64,000 bases of DNA from DAOTTY01 sp964451095 (GTDB lineage Bacteria; Chloroflexota; Anaerolineae; Aggregatilineales; Phototrophicaceae). Every line of letters begins with the position of its first letter. Position 1 is the first letter of the stretch. This document shows, in pieces, positions 35,201 through 45,209 of this stretch. Below the pieces are notes generated by a model that searched no databases, had not been told where the DNA came from, and saw only the letters and a list, made by a program, of their open reading frames with translations. The stretch spans positions 1 to 64,000 of the forward strand of contig CAYVGI010000003.1 of NCBI GenBank assembly GCA_964451095.1. The letters run 5' to 3'. The translations under genes were made by a program, and so were the position numbers.

Positions 35201-36178
35201 ATGAGCGAGAAACGGGCACTGATTACAGGTATTACCGGGCAAGATGGCTCCTATCTGGCAGAGTTCCTGCTGGGCATGGGCTACAAGGTGTACGGGCTGG
35301 TACGGCGCAGCAGCACCGTCAACTACGAGCGTATCGCCCACATCCAAGACCAAATTCAACTCATCTCCGGCGACATGCTCGATTCTGCCAGCCTGACCAA
35401 AGCATTGCAGCAGGCAAAACCAGACGAGATCTACAACCTTGCAGCACAGAGCTTTGTGCAAACGTCGTGGGATCAGGCAGTGTTCACCGGTGATGTGACC
35501 GGGTTAGGCGTCACGCGCATCCTGGACGCGATTATGCAGGTCAACCGGGACATCCGCTTTTACCAGGCATCCAGCAGCGAGATGTTCGGCAAAGTGCAGG
35601 AAGTGCCCCAGCGCGAGACCACGCCGTTTTACCCGCGCAGCCCATACGGTGTCGCCAAGGTCTACGGGCACTGGATCACCGTGAACTACCGCGAGAGCTA
35701 CGACCTGCACGCCACCAGCGGAATACTCTTTAACCACGAAAGCCCACGCCGTGGACTTGAGTTTGTCACACGCAAAGTGACCTACCACGCCGCGAAAATC
35801 AAGCTGGGGTTGGCACAAACGTTACCCCTTGGCAACCTGGACGCCCAACGTGACTGGGGTTTTGCGGGGGATTATGTGAAGGCAATGTGGATGATGCTGC
35901 AACAAGACGCCCCCGAGGATTACGTCGTCGCAACCGGGCAAACCCACACCGTGGAAAAGCTGGTGCAAATCGCCTTCGACTGCGTTGACCTCAACTGGCG
36001 CGACTACGTGACGCAAGACCCGCGCTTTATGCGCCCGGCAGAAGTTGAATTGCTCGTGGGTGACCCCACAAAGGCGGGCGAAAACCTGGGCTGGGAACCA
36101 CAAGTCACGTTTGAGCAGCTTGTGCAGATGATGGTGGAAGCAGACTTGAAGCTGCTCAAGGAGCAGTATAGCCTTTAG
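35201..36178 (+). CDS. gmd: GDP-mannose 4,6-dehydratase
   Basis: Gmd converts GDP-mannose to GDP-4-keto-6-deoxy-D-mannose, the precursor of GDP-rhamnose, GDP-fucose and relatives. The 325 residues show GITGQDGSYL (10-19), ASSSEMFG with the catalytic Ser/Glu (S125-E127), YxxxK (Y149, K153) and FNHESPRRGLEFVTRK. All are intact. ATG at 35201 matches family N-termini, but the best Shine-Dalgarno (AAAGGAGG, 35149-35156) lies 44 bases upstream. A non-standard earlier start is therefore possible. No GDP-fucose synthase is present, favouring rhamnose. Confidence 0.93.
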   Translation: MSEKRALITGITGQDGSYLAEFLLGMGYKVYGLVRRSSTVNYERIAHIQDQIQLISGDMLDSASLTKALQQAKPDEIYNLAAQSFVQTSWDQAVFTGDVTGLGVTRILDAIMQVNRDIRFYQASSSEMFGKVQEVPQRETTPFYPRSPYGVAKVYGHWITVNYRESYDLHATSGILFNHESPRRGLEFVTRKVTYHAAKIKLGLAQTLPLGNLDAQRDWGFAGDYVKAMWMMLQQDAPEDYVVATGQTHTVEKLVQIAFDCVDLNWRDYVTQDPRFMRPAEVELLVGDPTKAGENLGWEPQVTFEQLVQMMVEADLKLLKEQYSL

Positions 36179-36207
36179 ACGTAGCTTACAGAGCGCAAAG
36201 GAACTGG

Positions 36208-36990
36208 ATGCTAGTCGATACGCACTGCCACCTGAACTTCGACCGTTATGACGACGACCGCGATGCCGTTATCGAGCGTGCCCGCGACGCGGGCGTCACG
36301 CGCATCATCAACCCCGGCATTAACCTGGAAACCGGACGCGCCGCCATCGCGCTCACGCAGCAGTACGACGGTGTGTACGCGGCGGTGGGCATCCACCCGA
36401 ACGACACCACTGACTTTGACGACGCACTAGTGGATGCCTTGCGCGAAATGGCGGCAGAAGAAAAAGTTGTGTCCATTGGCGAGATTGGACTGGACTACTA
36501 CTGGGACAAGTCGCCAAAGGATGTGCAGGCGCGTGCCTTCCGTGCCCAACTCGACCTTGCCGCAGAGCTTGAACTGCCCGTTATCATCCATAACCGCGAT
36601 GCAAGCGAGGATGTGGTGCCCATTCTGGAGGCGTGGGCAAAAACGCTGCCGCCAGCGCTCCAAGAGCGCCCCGGCGTGATGCACTCATTTTCCGCGCCGC
36701 CGGAAGCGGCAGAACGAGCGCTCGCGGCAGGGTTCTACCTGGGCTTCACCGGACCGATCACCTACAAAAATGCGGATGACCTGCGCCGGATCGCTGCGCG
36801 GGTGCCGCTAGACCGTATTCTAGTCGAAACAGACGGACCCTTCCTCACGCCGCAGGCATACCGGGGCAAACGCAACGAACCCGCCTACATCCCCTACATG
36901 GTGGATCGGCTGGCATCGCTACATCAGATCAGCACGGAGGAGATGGGCGCTCACACCACTGCCAACGCGGAGCGGCTGTTTAACCTGTGA
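36208..36990 (+). CDS. tatD: TatD-family metal-dependent deoxyribonuclease
   Basis: TatD enzymes are metal-dependent 3'-5' nucleases with a TIM-barrel fold. The 260 residues contain the two-metal site motifs: DTHCHLNF (4-11), the GEIGLDYYWD segment, IIHNRDA, MHSFSA and LVETDGPFLTP. RBS AAAGGA sits eight bases before the ATG. The gene lies inside the glycan region and its stop overlaps the GT2 start. This looks like transcriptional convenience rather than shared function. Confidence 0.92.
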   Translation: MLVDTHCHLNFDRYDDDRDAVIERARDAGVTRIINPGINLETGRAAIALTQQYDGVYAAVGIHPNDTTDFDDALVDALREMAAEEKVVSIGEIGLDYYWDKSPKDVQARAFRAQLDLAAELELPVIIHNRDASEDVVPILEAWAKTLPPALQERPGVMHSFSAPPEAAERALAAGFYLGFTGPITYKNADDLRRIAARVPLDRILVETDGPFLTPQAYRGKRNEPAYIPYMVDRLASLHQISTEEMGAHTTANAERLFNL

Positions 36991-37913
36991 TGACCGACCT
37001 GTCTATCATCATCGTCAACTGGAACGTCGCGGACTTGCTCGCCGCGTGCCTGGACAGCATTAACGCGAACCAGGGCGACCTGACGATAGAAGTCATCGTT
37101 GTGGATTCCGCTAGCAGCGACAACAGTGTAGCACTGGTTCGGGAGCGTTACCCGTGGGTGCGGCTTTTGGCACAGGACGAGAACGTCGGCTTTACACGCG
37201 GCAACAACATTGGTTTAGGGCAAGCACAGGGGCGGCACCTGCTGCTGCTGAACCCGGACACCGAAGTGATTGGCGATATGCTCCCGCAGATGGTCGCCTA
37301 CCTGGATCAAAATCCTGACGTGGGTATCGTCGGACCGCACACCCTGAACACCGATGGCAGCACCCAATCATCACGCCGCCGCTTCCCTACAGTGCCGACT
37401 GGCTTTTTGGAGAGCACATGGCTGCAACCGCTTGCGCCGCGTTCGCTGCTGGACTGGTACACCGTTGCAGGGGCAGACGACCGCGCAACATTCGACGTGG
37501 ATTGGGTGCAGGGGCACGCGCTGCTGGCGCGACATGACGTTTACGACCAGATTGGCGAGCTGGATGCGGGCTACGTGATGTTCTTCGAGGAGCTAGACTG
37601 GTGCAAACGCGCCAAATCCGCCGGTTGGCGTGTGGTCTACCTGGGCAGCGCACAAGTTATCCACCACGGCGGCAAAAGCACCGACCAGGCATCCGCGTGG
37701 AAGCACATTCACTTTAATCGCAGTAAAATCCGTTACTTTCGTAAGCATCACGGCGTAGTCGTCGCGACAGCACTGCGGGCGTTCCTGCTGATTGGCTTTG
37801 GCTGGCAGTTGATAGTAGAGGGCAGCAAGTGGCTGCTGCGCCATAAACCCGATATGCGCCGTGAGCGCGTGGGCGTGTACTGGCGCGTGCTGCGGTCAGG
37901 ATTGCAGGCGTAG
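36990..37913 (+). CDS. GT2-family glycosyltransferase (rhamnosyltransferase-like)
   Basis: The 307-residue GT-A enzyme begins SIIIVNWNVADLLAACLDS and has the nucleotide-sugar DxD-like LNPDTEV segment near residue 84. It also shows VGIVGPHTLNTDG and FFEELDWCKRAKSAGW, a pattern typical of WbbL/rhamnosyltransferase-like proteins. The C-terminus has an amphipathic hydrophobic stretch (about 260-280). It probably transfers a sugar, perhaps rhamnose, onto a surface glycan at the inner face of the membrane. ATG at 36990 overlaps the tatD stop (TGATG); GTG 36987 is an alternative. Confidence 0.85.
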   Translation: MTDLSIIIVNWNVADLLAACLDSINANQGDLTIEVIVVDSASSDNSVALVRERYPWVRLLAQDENVGFTRGNNIGLGQAQGRHLLLLNPDTEVIGDMLPQMVAYLDQNPDVGIVGPHTLNTDGSTQSSRRRFPTVPTGFLESTWLQPLAPRSLLDWYTVAGADDRATFDVDWVQGHALLARHDVYDQIGELDAGYVMFFEELDWCKRAKSAGWRVVYLGSAQVIHHGGKSTDQASAWKHIHFNRSKIRYFRKHHGVVVATALRAFLLIGFGWQLIVEGSKWLLRHKPDMRRERVGVYWRVLRSGLQA

Positions 37914-37916
37914 CCC

Positions 37917-39041
37917 ATGCGTATCGGACTCATCAGCGGGGAATACCCCCCGATGCGCGGCGGCATCAGCACACAAACGCGCCTGCTCGCGGAAAAGCTG
38001 GCACAACAGGGGCACGGTGTGTTTGTGTTCAGCAGTCCGGGCGCGAGCGAGCAGGTAACTGGCGTGCACCTCACCGCCGATGTCACGCGCTGGGGCATAA
38101 GTGCGGTGCAGCGTGTGCGTGCCTGGGCGCAGCAGCACCAACTGGATGTGGTCAATATGCACTACCAGACGGCAGCGTACGGCATGTCGCCGTTTGTGCA
38201 CTTCCTGCCCGATGCCCTACCTGTACCGTTTGTGACCACCTTCCATGACTTACGCTTCCCGTACCTGTTCCCTAAAGCGGGTGCCCTGCGCACCTGGATT
38301 GTGATGCGACTGGCGCGGGCATCTGCTGGGGTGGTGGCAACCAATCAGGAGGACCTGATGCGGCTGAGCTTTCACCCGTGCACAGCGCTCATTCCCATCG
38401 GCAGCAATGCGCTTGCGCCCGCCCCGTCAGGTGTAAATGCCCGTGAATTTGTGGGCGCTGCGCCAGATGATTTTGTGTTGGCGTTCTTTGGCTTTGTGAA
38501 CCGAACCAAGGGACTGGAGGACTTGCTCAGGGCAATGGATGATTTACGTGAGCGCGGCATCGCCGCCCGCCTGTTGATGGTCGGTGAAAAGCTCGGCAGC
38601 AGCGACCCCACCAACGCCTCCTACGCCGCCGAGATTGATGCGCAGATAGCAACTGCCGGGGTAGATGTCCGCTGGACAGGCTACGTGCACGACGCTGATT
38701 TGCACGCCTATCTCACCACAGCGGATGCCGTCGTCATGCCCTTCCGTGATGGTGCATCCTATCGGCGCAGCAGCATGATTATCGCGGTGCACTACGGTGC
38801 CGCCATCGTGACCACAACCCCAGCAGTGGGAATACCCGCCTTCCGCCACGGAGAAAACCTGCTGCTGGTGCCCCCCGGTGATGTTCAAGCCTTGACCGAA
38901 ACGCTGGCACACCTTTATAACAAGCCGTCGCTCAACCGGGCACTGCGGACGGGGGCGCTTGCCCTGGCAGAAACGTTCAGTTGGGCAAATATTGTGAACA
39001 ACTACGAGGGCATTTACCAGCGCGTCACACCGCAGCAGTGA
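37917..39041 (+). CDS. GT4-family glycosyltransferase
   Basis: The 374-residue GT-B enzyme opens with GLISGEYPPMRGGIS, the typical GT4 acceptor-domain start. Its donor-binding half shows AFFGFVNRTKGLEDLLRAM and RWTGYVHDADLHAYL, then ADAVVMPFRDGASYRRSS and GIPAFRHGENLLLVPPGD. It is a predicted cytosolic or membrane-peripheral glycan-chain enzyme. Donor and acceptor are unknown. It starts three bases after the GT2 stop, so they are co-transcribed. Confidence 0.88.
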   Translation: MRIGLISGEYPPMRGGISTQTRLLAEKLAQQGHGVFVFSSPGASEQVTGVHLTADVTRWGISAVQRVRAWAQQHQLDVVNMHYQTAAYGMSPFVHFLPDALPVPFVTTFHDLRFPYLFPKAGALRTWIVMRLARASAGVVATNQEDLMRLSFHPCTALIPIGSNALAPAPSGVNAREFVGAAPDDFVLAFFGFVNRTKGLEDLLRAMDDLRERGIAARLLMVGEKLGSSDPTNASYAAEIDAQIATAGVDVRWTGYVHDADLHAYLTTADAVVMPFRDGASYRRSSMIIAVHYGAAIVTTTPAVGIPAFRHGENLLLVPPGDVQALTETLAHLYNKPSLNRALRTGALALAETFSWANIVNNYEGIYQRVTPQQ

Positions 39042-39042
39042 C

Positions 39043-41346
39043 GTGCATCCCAGTCGCCCTGACGAAGAGAGCTTCTTGAACCCACACCGTATCCTTCTCA
39101 GCATCATCGTGATCGCATACATCGCCTTGGCGTCGCTCTACAGCGTGACCTCACCCCTGTTTGAGGTCTCTGACGAGCTGTGGCACTACCCCATGGTGAA
39201 ATACATTGCGGACAATGCCGACCTACCCGTACAAGACCCGAACAACCACGGTCCCTGGCGGCAGGAGGGCAGCCAACCCCCGCTGTACTACATGATGGCA
39301 GCAGCGCTCACGTTTTGGATCGACACATCGGACATGGACGTGGTGCGGCAAATCAACCCGCACGCCAACATTGGCACCCTGCCCCCAGACGGCAACATCA
39401 ACATGATGGTGCACCGCCCGGAGCTAGAGGCGTTCCCGTGGCAGGGCACGGCACTGGCAGTACACATTGCACGCTTTCTGTCTGTTGCGCTGGGCGCGGG
39501 CACCGTGATCGTTACATATGCGCTGGCACGGCAGCTCTTCCCAGATTGGGGTGCAGTGGCACTGACGGCGGCGGCGCTGGTGGCGTTTTTGCCGATGTTC
39601 TTGTACATCCAGGGATCTGTGAACAATGATGCGCTGAGCAACCTGCTGGGCAACAGCATAACCCTGACGCTAGTGTGGCTGCTGCTGCGCGAGCGCCCCC
39701 CTCGGTTGCGCGATTACGTGCTCATCGGCGTGTTAATGGGCATGGGGCTGCTAGCAAAGGGCAGTGTGGGCTTTTTGATCTTCGTGGTGGCGGCGGTGCT
39801 GGGTGTGCTGGCGTTGCGCTACCGGGACTGGAAGATATTTGTGGTAGGCGGTCTGGTCAGTGGTGTGCTGACGAACCTCATCGCGGCGTGGTGGTACCTG
39901 CGCAACTGGCAACTGTACGGCGACCCGACCGGGCTAAACACCTTCCTGGATATTGTCGGGCGGCGGCTCATCCCCGCGAATGCCGCACAACTCTGGTCGG
40001 AGCGGTTCAGCTTTATTCAGGCATACTGGGGCTTTTTCGGCGGCGTGAACTTGCCCTTACCCACATGGGCGTACATCGGCTTTAACGTTATTGCGGTGTT
40101 TGCGCTGTTCAGCGTGGTCATCTACTTGGTGCGGCTTGCTACTACACACGGCAAGCCGGTGCGCTGGTGGCTAGCGGCGGGCGTCACCTTCATCTGGATT
40201 GGTATCACGTTTGCGGGCTATCTGCGCTGGACGGCAATCACGCCCGCGTCGCAAGGACGTTTAATCTTCGTTGCGCTCAGCAGCATCTCGGTGTGGATGG
40301 CAGTGGGGCTTTGCTGGTTGTTCCGGGAGCGGGGGCGTTACGTGCTTGCCGGTGGCGCTGTGGGTTACTTTGCGGGGGTCGCGCTCATGGCACCGCTTAT
40401 TGTGATCGCGCCACGCTACCAACCCCCGCCACTGCCAGAATACATTGGCGCACTGCTCACGATCTATGAACCTGCCGACGAAGACGAGAGCGGTGCCATT
40501 GCCATGGTGGGCGCGGGCGTGCAAAAAGAACCCGTGCGCCCCGGCGAGTACGTTACGGTGAACATGGACTGGCAGATCATCGAGCCGTTTGAGCGCGACT
40601 GGAGCATCTTCATTCACCTGAAAACGCCAGAGGGCGTCATTATCGCGCAGCGCGACATGTACCCCGGCGGTGGGTTGCTCGCCACCAGCCACCTCGACCT
40701 GCGGCAGGCGTGGCGCAACCCCGTTGCCGTGAAGGTGCCACGCGCTGCCTACGCCCCGGCGACACTAGACGTGATGGTGGGGTGGTATCACCTGACGACG
40801 GGCGAGCGCATGACCCACAGCGAAGACGACGAAAGCCCGGTTTATAACCCAGAAAACGATGAGCTTGTCACCATCGGCACTGTGGAGTTGCTGCCAGACG
40901 AAAGCACCTATGATGTTCCCAACCCGGTGCATGTGAACTTTGACAATCAGATTGAGCTTGTTGGTTACGAGTACAGCACACTCACGCCCACGCCCGGCGG
41001 CGAGATGGAAGTTACGCTCTACTGGCGGGCAAAGCAGCGCCTGGACGAAGACTATGTGGTATTTGTACACGCCATAGACGCACCCACGTTCACTATCGTT
41101 GGCGGCAGTGACGCCCAGCCCGTCAATTGGACGCGCCCCACCTCTACATGGGAACCGGGCGAGATCATCGTCGATACGCACACGTTCACCGTCCGTGAGG
41201 ACGCCCTACCAACGCCCTACGAGGTGGAAGTGGGCATGTACACCGTAGAAGACGATGGCACGCTGCCGCGCCTGCGGGTGGTCGCGCTGGACGGCGGGAT
41301 GCCCAACGACTACATCTACCTGAGCCGCGTGCTGGTGACAGAGTAG
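39043..41346 (+). CDS. Large GT39/DUF2142-like membrane protein
   Basis: The 767-residue protein has about ten to twelve transmembrane segments (about 12-450) and a long exported C-terminal beta-rich region (about 475-767). The first loop contains FEVSDELWHYP with an Asp-Glu pair and GSQPPLYYM, features of GT39-type polytopic sugar transferases. The C-terminal part has two similar segments with FIHLKTPEGV/FVHAIDAP strands, which look like two carbohydrate-binding or beta-sandwich modules. GTG at 39043 is one base after the previous stop; TTG at 39076 is an alternative start. Confidence 0.75.
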   Translation: MHPSRPDEESFLNPHRILLSIIVIAYIALASLYSVTSPLFEVSDELWHYPMVKYIADNADLPVQDPNNHGPWRQEGSQPPLYYMMAAALTFWIDTSDMDVVRQINPHANIGTLPPDGNINMMVHRPELEAFPWQGTALAVHIARFLSVALGAGTVIVTYALARQLFPDWGAVALTAAALVAFLPMFLYIQGSVNNDALSNLLGNSITLTLVWLLLRERPPRLRDYVLIGVLMGMGLLAKGSVGFLIFVVAAVLGVLALRYRDWKIFVVGGLVSGVLTNLIAAWWYLRNWQLYGDPTGLNTFLDIVGRRLIPANAAQLWSERFSFIQAYWGFFGGVNLPLPTWAYIGFNVIAVFALFSVVIYLVRLATTHGKPVRWWLAAGVTFIWIGITFAGYLRWTAITPASQGRLIFVALSSISVWMAVGLCWLFRERGRYVLAGGAVGYFAGVALMAPLIVIAPRYQPPPLPEYIGALLTIYEPADEDESGAIAMVGAGVQKEPVRPGEYVTVNMDWQIIEPFERDWSIFIHLKTPEGVIIAQRDMYPGGGLLATSHLDLRQAWRNPVAVKVPRAAYAPATLDVMVGWYHLTTGERMTHSEDDESPVYNPENDELVTIGTVELLPDESTYDVPNPVHVNFDNQIELVGYEYSTLTPTPGGEMEVTLYWRAKQRLDEDYVVFVHAIDAPTFTIVGGSDAQPVNWTRPTSTWEPGEIIVDTHTFTVREDALPTPYEVEVGMYTVEDDGTLPRLRVVALDGGMPNDYIYLSRVLVTE

Positions 41347-41349
41347 GCG

Positions 41350-43650
41350 ATGCAGGCGTCTCCCCGCGCCCGCCCACGCGCTGACCTCATCGCAGTGACG
41401 GTTCTCGTGCTGCTGTGGGCGTTGTTCTTCTGGCGGGTGCTCACGCCCATAGGCGCGGACAAAGCATCGTTCACGCAGGGGGATTTTAGCGGGCAGTTTG
41501 TTGCATTTGGTGCCTACCAGTACGAGCGTTTCACCAGTGGCGAAATCCCGCTGTGGAACCCCTTTAACAACAGCGGACTCCCCTTCATTGCAGACACACA
41601 AGCAGCGGTATTCTACCCGCCGCGCCTGCTGACGATTGCCTTTGCCTACGTTGGCGGCGGCTGGACGTACCACGCGCTGGAACTGGAAGCGATTGCCCAC
41701 GTGCTGTTCTACACGCTGGCGATGTTTGCGTTTGTGCGCCGCCTGACGGACAGCGTGTGGGGTGGGGTTGTGGCGGCGCTTGTCGGCGGCTACGGTGGCT
41801 ATCTGTCTGGCTACCCGCCGCTGCAATTGGCACTGCTGGAGGCGGGTGTGTGGCTGCCGCTGGCACTACTGGGCGTGCATGATGCAACCCACACAGACCA
41901 AACGCGCTACATCCCGCTGACGCTGACCGGGGCGGCGCTGGGGCTGTCCTGGTTGGCAGGGCACCCGCAAACATCGTGGTTCCTCACCTACCTGACCGTC
42001 GCCTACTTTGCCTATCGCTGCTTTATTCCCGGGGTGCGGGAGAAAAATCTCGCACGTACAGTGGGGCGGGTCTTGGTTGGCTTTGCGTTCTTCGGCGCGA
42101 TTACCGTCGGTGCCACAGCGGTGACACTGTTCCCTGGCGTGGAGTATCTCGCACACACGGCGCGGGCGGGATTAGGCTACGCTGCCAAGAGCAACGGCTT
42201 CCCCGTGCAGGATGTCATTCAGTTTCTCTACCCCGGCGTTGTGAGTTTGTTTTCTCCGCTGTACGTGGGCGTATTGGGGCTTATGCTGGCGCTCACTGCG
42301 CTGCGCCTGCCCCCCCGCCGGACGGCGTTCTGGTTTGGCATTGTGTTGTTTGGGCTGCTGCTCAGCTTTGGCGGCAACACGGCACTGTTCCCGGCGCTGT
42401 ATAACCTGCTGCCGGGGCTGCGCTTCTTTCGTGGGCAGGAGCGAGCCGCTTATCTCGTTGCGCATGGGTTGGCAATCCTGGCGGGGGTGGGTTTTGCCGG
42501 GCTGCTGCACAGAGGAGTCCACCGGGGCGGGTTGCTGTTCCGGCGGCTGCTGCTGGGCACCCTGCTGTTCACCGGGTTTGTATTTGTCGCGGTGATGTTG
42601 CTGTGGTTCGGCTTCCGGGAACCGTACGGGGACGAAATCGGCGTGGCGACCTTCTCCGCGCTAATTGCGCTGGCATCATACGCGGTAGGCACCCGCTTGC
42701 TGCACGATGTCCCCCCCAACGATGGCAGCACAGGCGCGAGCGTTGTCCCGCTTTTGCCCGCTGCTGGTGTTGTAATCGTCGTTGTGTTCGACCTGTTCAG
42801 CATCAACATGAACGCGCCCAGCAACTACGACGATGTACCACCGGACGCGCAACTGTCGCTGACCGCGCCGCCGCTGGTGCAACCCGTGGTACCCGGCGAT
42901 GAATTCTTCCGCGTGGACGGCTTTCGCGGACTGACCGATAACTACGGCAGCTTGTACGGGGTGTACGACGCACGCGGCATTAGCCCGTTGTTCCTGGATG
43001 GGCTGTATCAACTGCAATACGAACCATTCGCCAGCACTGCCAACTTCGAAACAAACCCAACTTTCTGGGAGCTAAACGCCGTGCGCTACGTGTACAGTGG
43101 TTTCGATTCGCTGCCCGCAGAGAGCACGGTTATCGCAGAGGCGGCAGACCGCTTCGGGGCGGTGTTCCTGCACGAACTGGCAGACCCGCGCCCGTTTGCG
43201 CTGCCGCTGTACCGCGTAAATGTCGTGGACAGTGATGCGTTTGCCCGTGCGCTGCTTGCAGACCCGCGCTTTGACCCACGCGAGAGCATTATCCTGCACG
43301 AGCAAGCGAACGTAGACCTGCCAGCACAACCCCCCACTGACGCGACCGCCGAGGTGATTTCGTTCGCGCCAGAACGCATCGACGTTGCTGTGACGACACC
43401 TGAAAGCGCGGTGCTCTCGCTGGCGCACCCACACTATCCCGGCTGGCAAGCGACACTGGATGGCGCTCCGGTAGAACTCCGGCGTGCGTACGGTGGCTTT
43501 AGCGCGGTTGAAGTGCCCGCAGGCGAGCACACCCTCACGTTGGTCTATCGCCCGCGCTGGTTTACGATTGGCGCCGTGTGCAGCGTCATCACATGGGCGC
43601 TGCTGGGCATCGTTGGATTGTGGCAAGGAGTGACCAATGCAAACCGCTGA
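41350..43650 (+). CDS. YfhO-family polytopic membrane protein
   Basis: The 766-residue protein has about 12 membrane segments. The GDFSGQFVAFGAYQYERF and GEIPLWNPFNNSGLPFIAD motifs are characteristic of YfhO-like proteins, which are linked to glycosylation of lipids and cell-wall polymers in Gram-positive bacteria. The exported C-terminus contains HPHYPGWQATLDGAPV, typical of the family end. It starts three bases after the previous gene and overlaps the next. It probably belongs to the glycan-assembly operon; the exact reaction is unknown. Confidence 0.82.
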   Translation: MQASPRARPRADLIAVTVLVLLWALFFWRVLTPIGADKASFTQGDFSGQFVAFGAYQYERFTSGEIPLWNPFNNSGLPFIADTQAAVFYPPRLLTIAFAYVGGGWTYHALELEAIAHVLFYTLAMFAFVRRLTDSVWGGVVAALVGGYGGYLSGYPPLQLALLEAGVWLPLALLGVHDATHTDQTRYIPLTLTGAALGLSWLAGHPQTSWFLTYLTVAYFAYRCFIPGVREKNLARTVGRVLVGFAFFGAITVGATAVTLFPGVEYLAHTARAGLGYAAKSNGFPVQDVIQFLYPGVVSLFSPLYVGVLGLMLALTALRLPPRRTAFWFGIVLFGLLLSFGGNTALFPALYNLLPGLRFFRGQERAAYLVAHGLAILAGVGFAGLLHRGVHRGGLLFRRLLLGTLLFTGFVFVAVMLLWFGFREPYGDEIGVATFSALIALASYAVGTRLLHDVPPNDGSTGASVVPLLPAAGVVIVVVFDLFSINMNAPSNYDDVPPDAQLSLTAPPLVQPVVPGDEFFRVDGFRGLTDNYGSLYGVYDARGISPLFLDGLYQLQYEPFASTANFETNPTFWELNAVRYVYSGFDSLPAESTVIAEAADRFGAVFLHELADPRPFALPLYRVNVVDSDAFARALLADPRFDPRESIILHEQANVDLPAQPPTDATAEVISFAPERIDVAVTTPESAVLSLAHPHYPGWQATLDGAPVELRRAYGGFSAVEVPAGEHTLTLVYRPRWFTIGAVCSVITWALLGIVGLWQGVTNANR

Positions 43651-45130
43651 TAACGCATTTGTCGATTGGCTGCTGGCGCTGGACAGGCGCCTCTACGCGC
43701 TGCTGGTGGGTGCAGGGATTGGCGCTGCCGCCGGGCTGCTGGGGTTAGCGCTCGCCTACGCTGGTCCCATCCTCACGACGGCAGCGCTGGTGGGTGTGTT
43801 TGGGGCAGTGTACGTGCTTACAGACGCACGCGCTGCGCTGTATGGCACACTGGCGACCATGATGGTCTTCCCGTTTGGCACGTTCCCTGTGCGGATTGTG
43901 CTTACGCCCACCCTGCTTGACCTGACACTGGGCGCGTTTGTGCTGGTGTACTTACTTGGCTGGATTACGGGAAAACGCCAGAACTTCCAGACGACATGGG
44001 TACACGCGGTGCTCACCGCCTACATTGCGGTTTTGATCTTCGCGTTTGTGCTCGGCTGGCGTTATGGTGCCCCGACCAACAACAATTTGCGCCAATTTGC
44101 CGAAACCCTGCTGGCAATCGGGCTGGTGTACATCCTCGTGGACATCACCCGTGACGCGGTCACGCTGCGGCGGCTGGTGCTGCTGGTGATCTTGCTCGTG
44201 GGGTTCCAGGCGGCGCTGGCAATCGCACTCTGGCTGCTGCCAGATGCCTTCGCAGAACGCCAACTTATTCGGTTGGCACGCATCGGCTACCCCAACGGCG
44301 GCGTCATCCGCTATGTAGAGGACAACCGCGAATTAGCAGAGCGTGCCATCGGCACGTGGGTAGACCCGAACGTGCTGGGCGGTGCACTTGCCATCTTCGC
44401 TACGATGATTACCCCGCAAATCTTCGCCAAGCGCCCCGTGCTGCCGTTCCGCTGGCTGACCTTTGGTGTATGGGGGGTTGTGGTGGTAGCAATGCTGCTA
44501 ACGTTCTCACGAGCGGCACTGGTGGGTTTTGCTGCCGGGCTGGTGATTATCGCCGCGTTACGCTACCGGGCGTTGTTCTGGTTGATGGGCGCGGGGCTGG
44601 TGCTGCTGTTGTTTTTGCCGCAAACCCAGTTCTACGTACAGCGCTTTACCCAGGCGTTTGCCGGGCGCGAGGCAGACCCGGCAACGCTCATGCGGATTGG
44701 TGAATATGGCGACTCGCTGCGGCTCATCCAGCAGTATCCATTCTTTGGCGTTGGGTTTACGGGCACCCCCAGCGCAGATATTTACACCAGTGTTGCCAGC
44801 ATGTACCTGATTATGGCGAACCAGATGGGGCTAGTGGGGCTGGGTATGTTCCTGGTGACGATGACGGCAGTGCTGGTATATGGCTGGCGTGCTTGGCAGC
44901 GTGCCCGCCAGGATGATATGCTGAACGCAATTCTGCTGGGCTACTATGCGGCGCTTGCAACGGCGCTCACAACCAGCCTGGCAGACCTGTACTACTTTCG
45001 GCTAGATTTCCAGGCACCCATTACGCTGTTTTGGCTCACGGTGGCGTTGTGTGTGGCGACAGCACGCATCGCTAATATAACAGAATATGAGCGCGACCAA
45101 TCAACATTAGAAACGAATGAATCCTCATGA
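43637..45130 (+). CDS. O-antigen ligase/polymerase-like membrane protein
   Basis: The 497-residue protein has about 12 membrane segments and a long external loop. The loop contains LIRLARIGYPNG and, later, RIGEYGDSLRLIQQYPFFGVGFTGTPS, the pattern of the Wzy_C/WaaL superfamily. These enzymes polymerise or ligate undecaprenyl-linked glycan. The start overlaps the YfhO-like gene by 14 bases. It closes the glycan operon. Whether it is a ligase or a polymerase cannot be told from sequence. The stop overlaps a TGATACAAT promoter-like box. Confidence 0.8.
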   Translation: MQTADNAFVDWLLALDRRLYALLVGAGIGAAAGLLGLALAYAGPILTTAALVGVFGAVYVLTDARAALYGTLATMMVFPFGTFPVRIVLTPTLLDLTLGAFVLVYLLGWITGKRQNFQTTWVHAVLTAYIAVLIFAFVLGWRYGAPTNNNLRQFAETLLAIGLVYILVDITRDAVTLRRLVLLVILLVGFQAALAIALWLLPDAFAERQLIRLARIGYPNGGVIRYVEDNRELAERAIGTWVDPNVLGGALAIFATMITPQIFAKRPVLPFRWLTFGVWGVVVVAMLLTFSRAALVGFAAGLVIIAALRYRALFWLMGAGLVLLLFLPQTQFYVQRFTQAFAGREADPATLMRIGEYGDSLRLIQQYPFFGVGFTGTPSADIYTSVASMYLIMANQMGLVGLGMFLVTMTAVLVYGWRAWQRARQDDMLNAILLGYYAALATALTTSLADLYYFRLDFQAPITLFWLTVALCVATARIANITEYERDQSTLETNESS

Positions 45131-45209
45131 TACAATCATAGCGTTTTGTTTAAAAAATCACCTGGGGCAGTGTAACTTAGTCTGTACCAACAGGGGCACG
45201 TAATATCCC

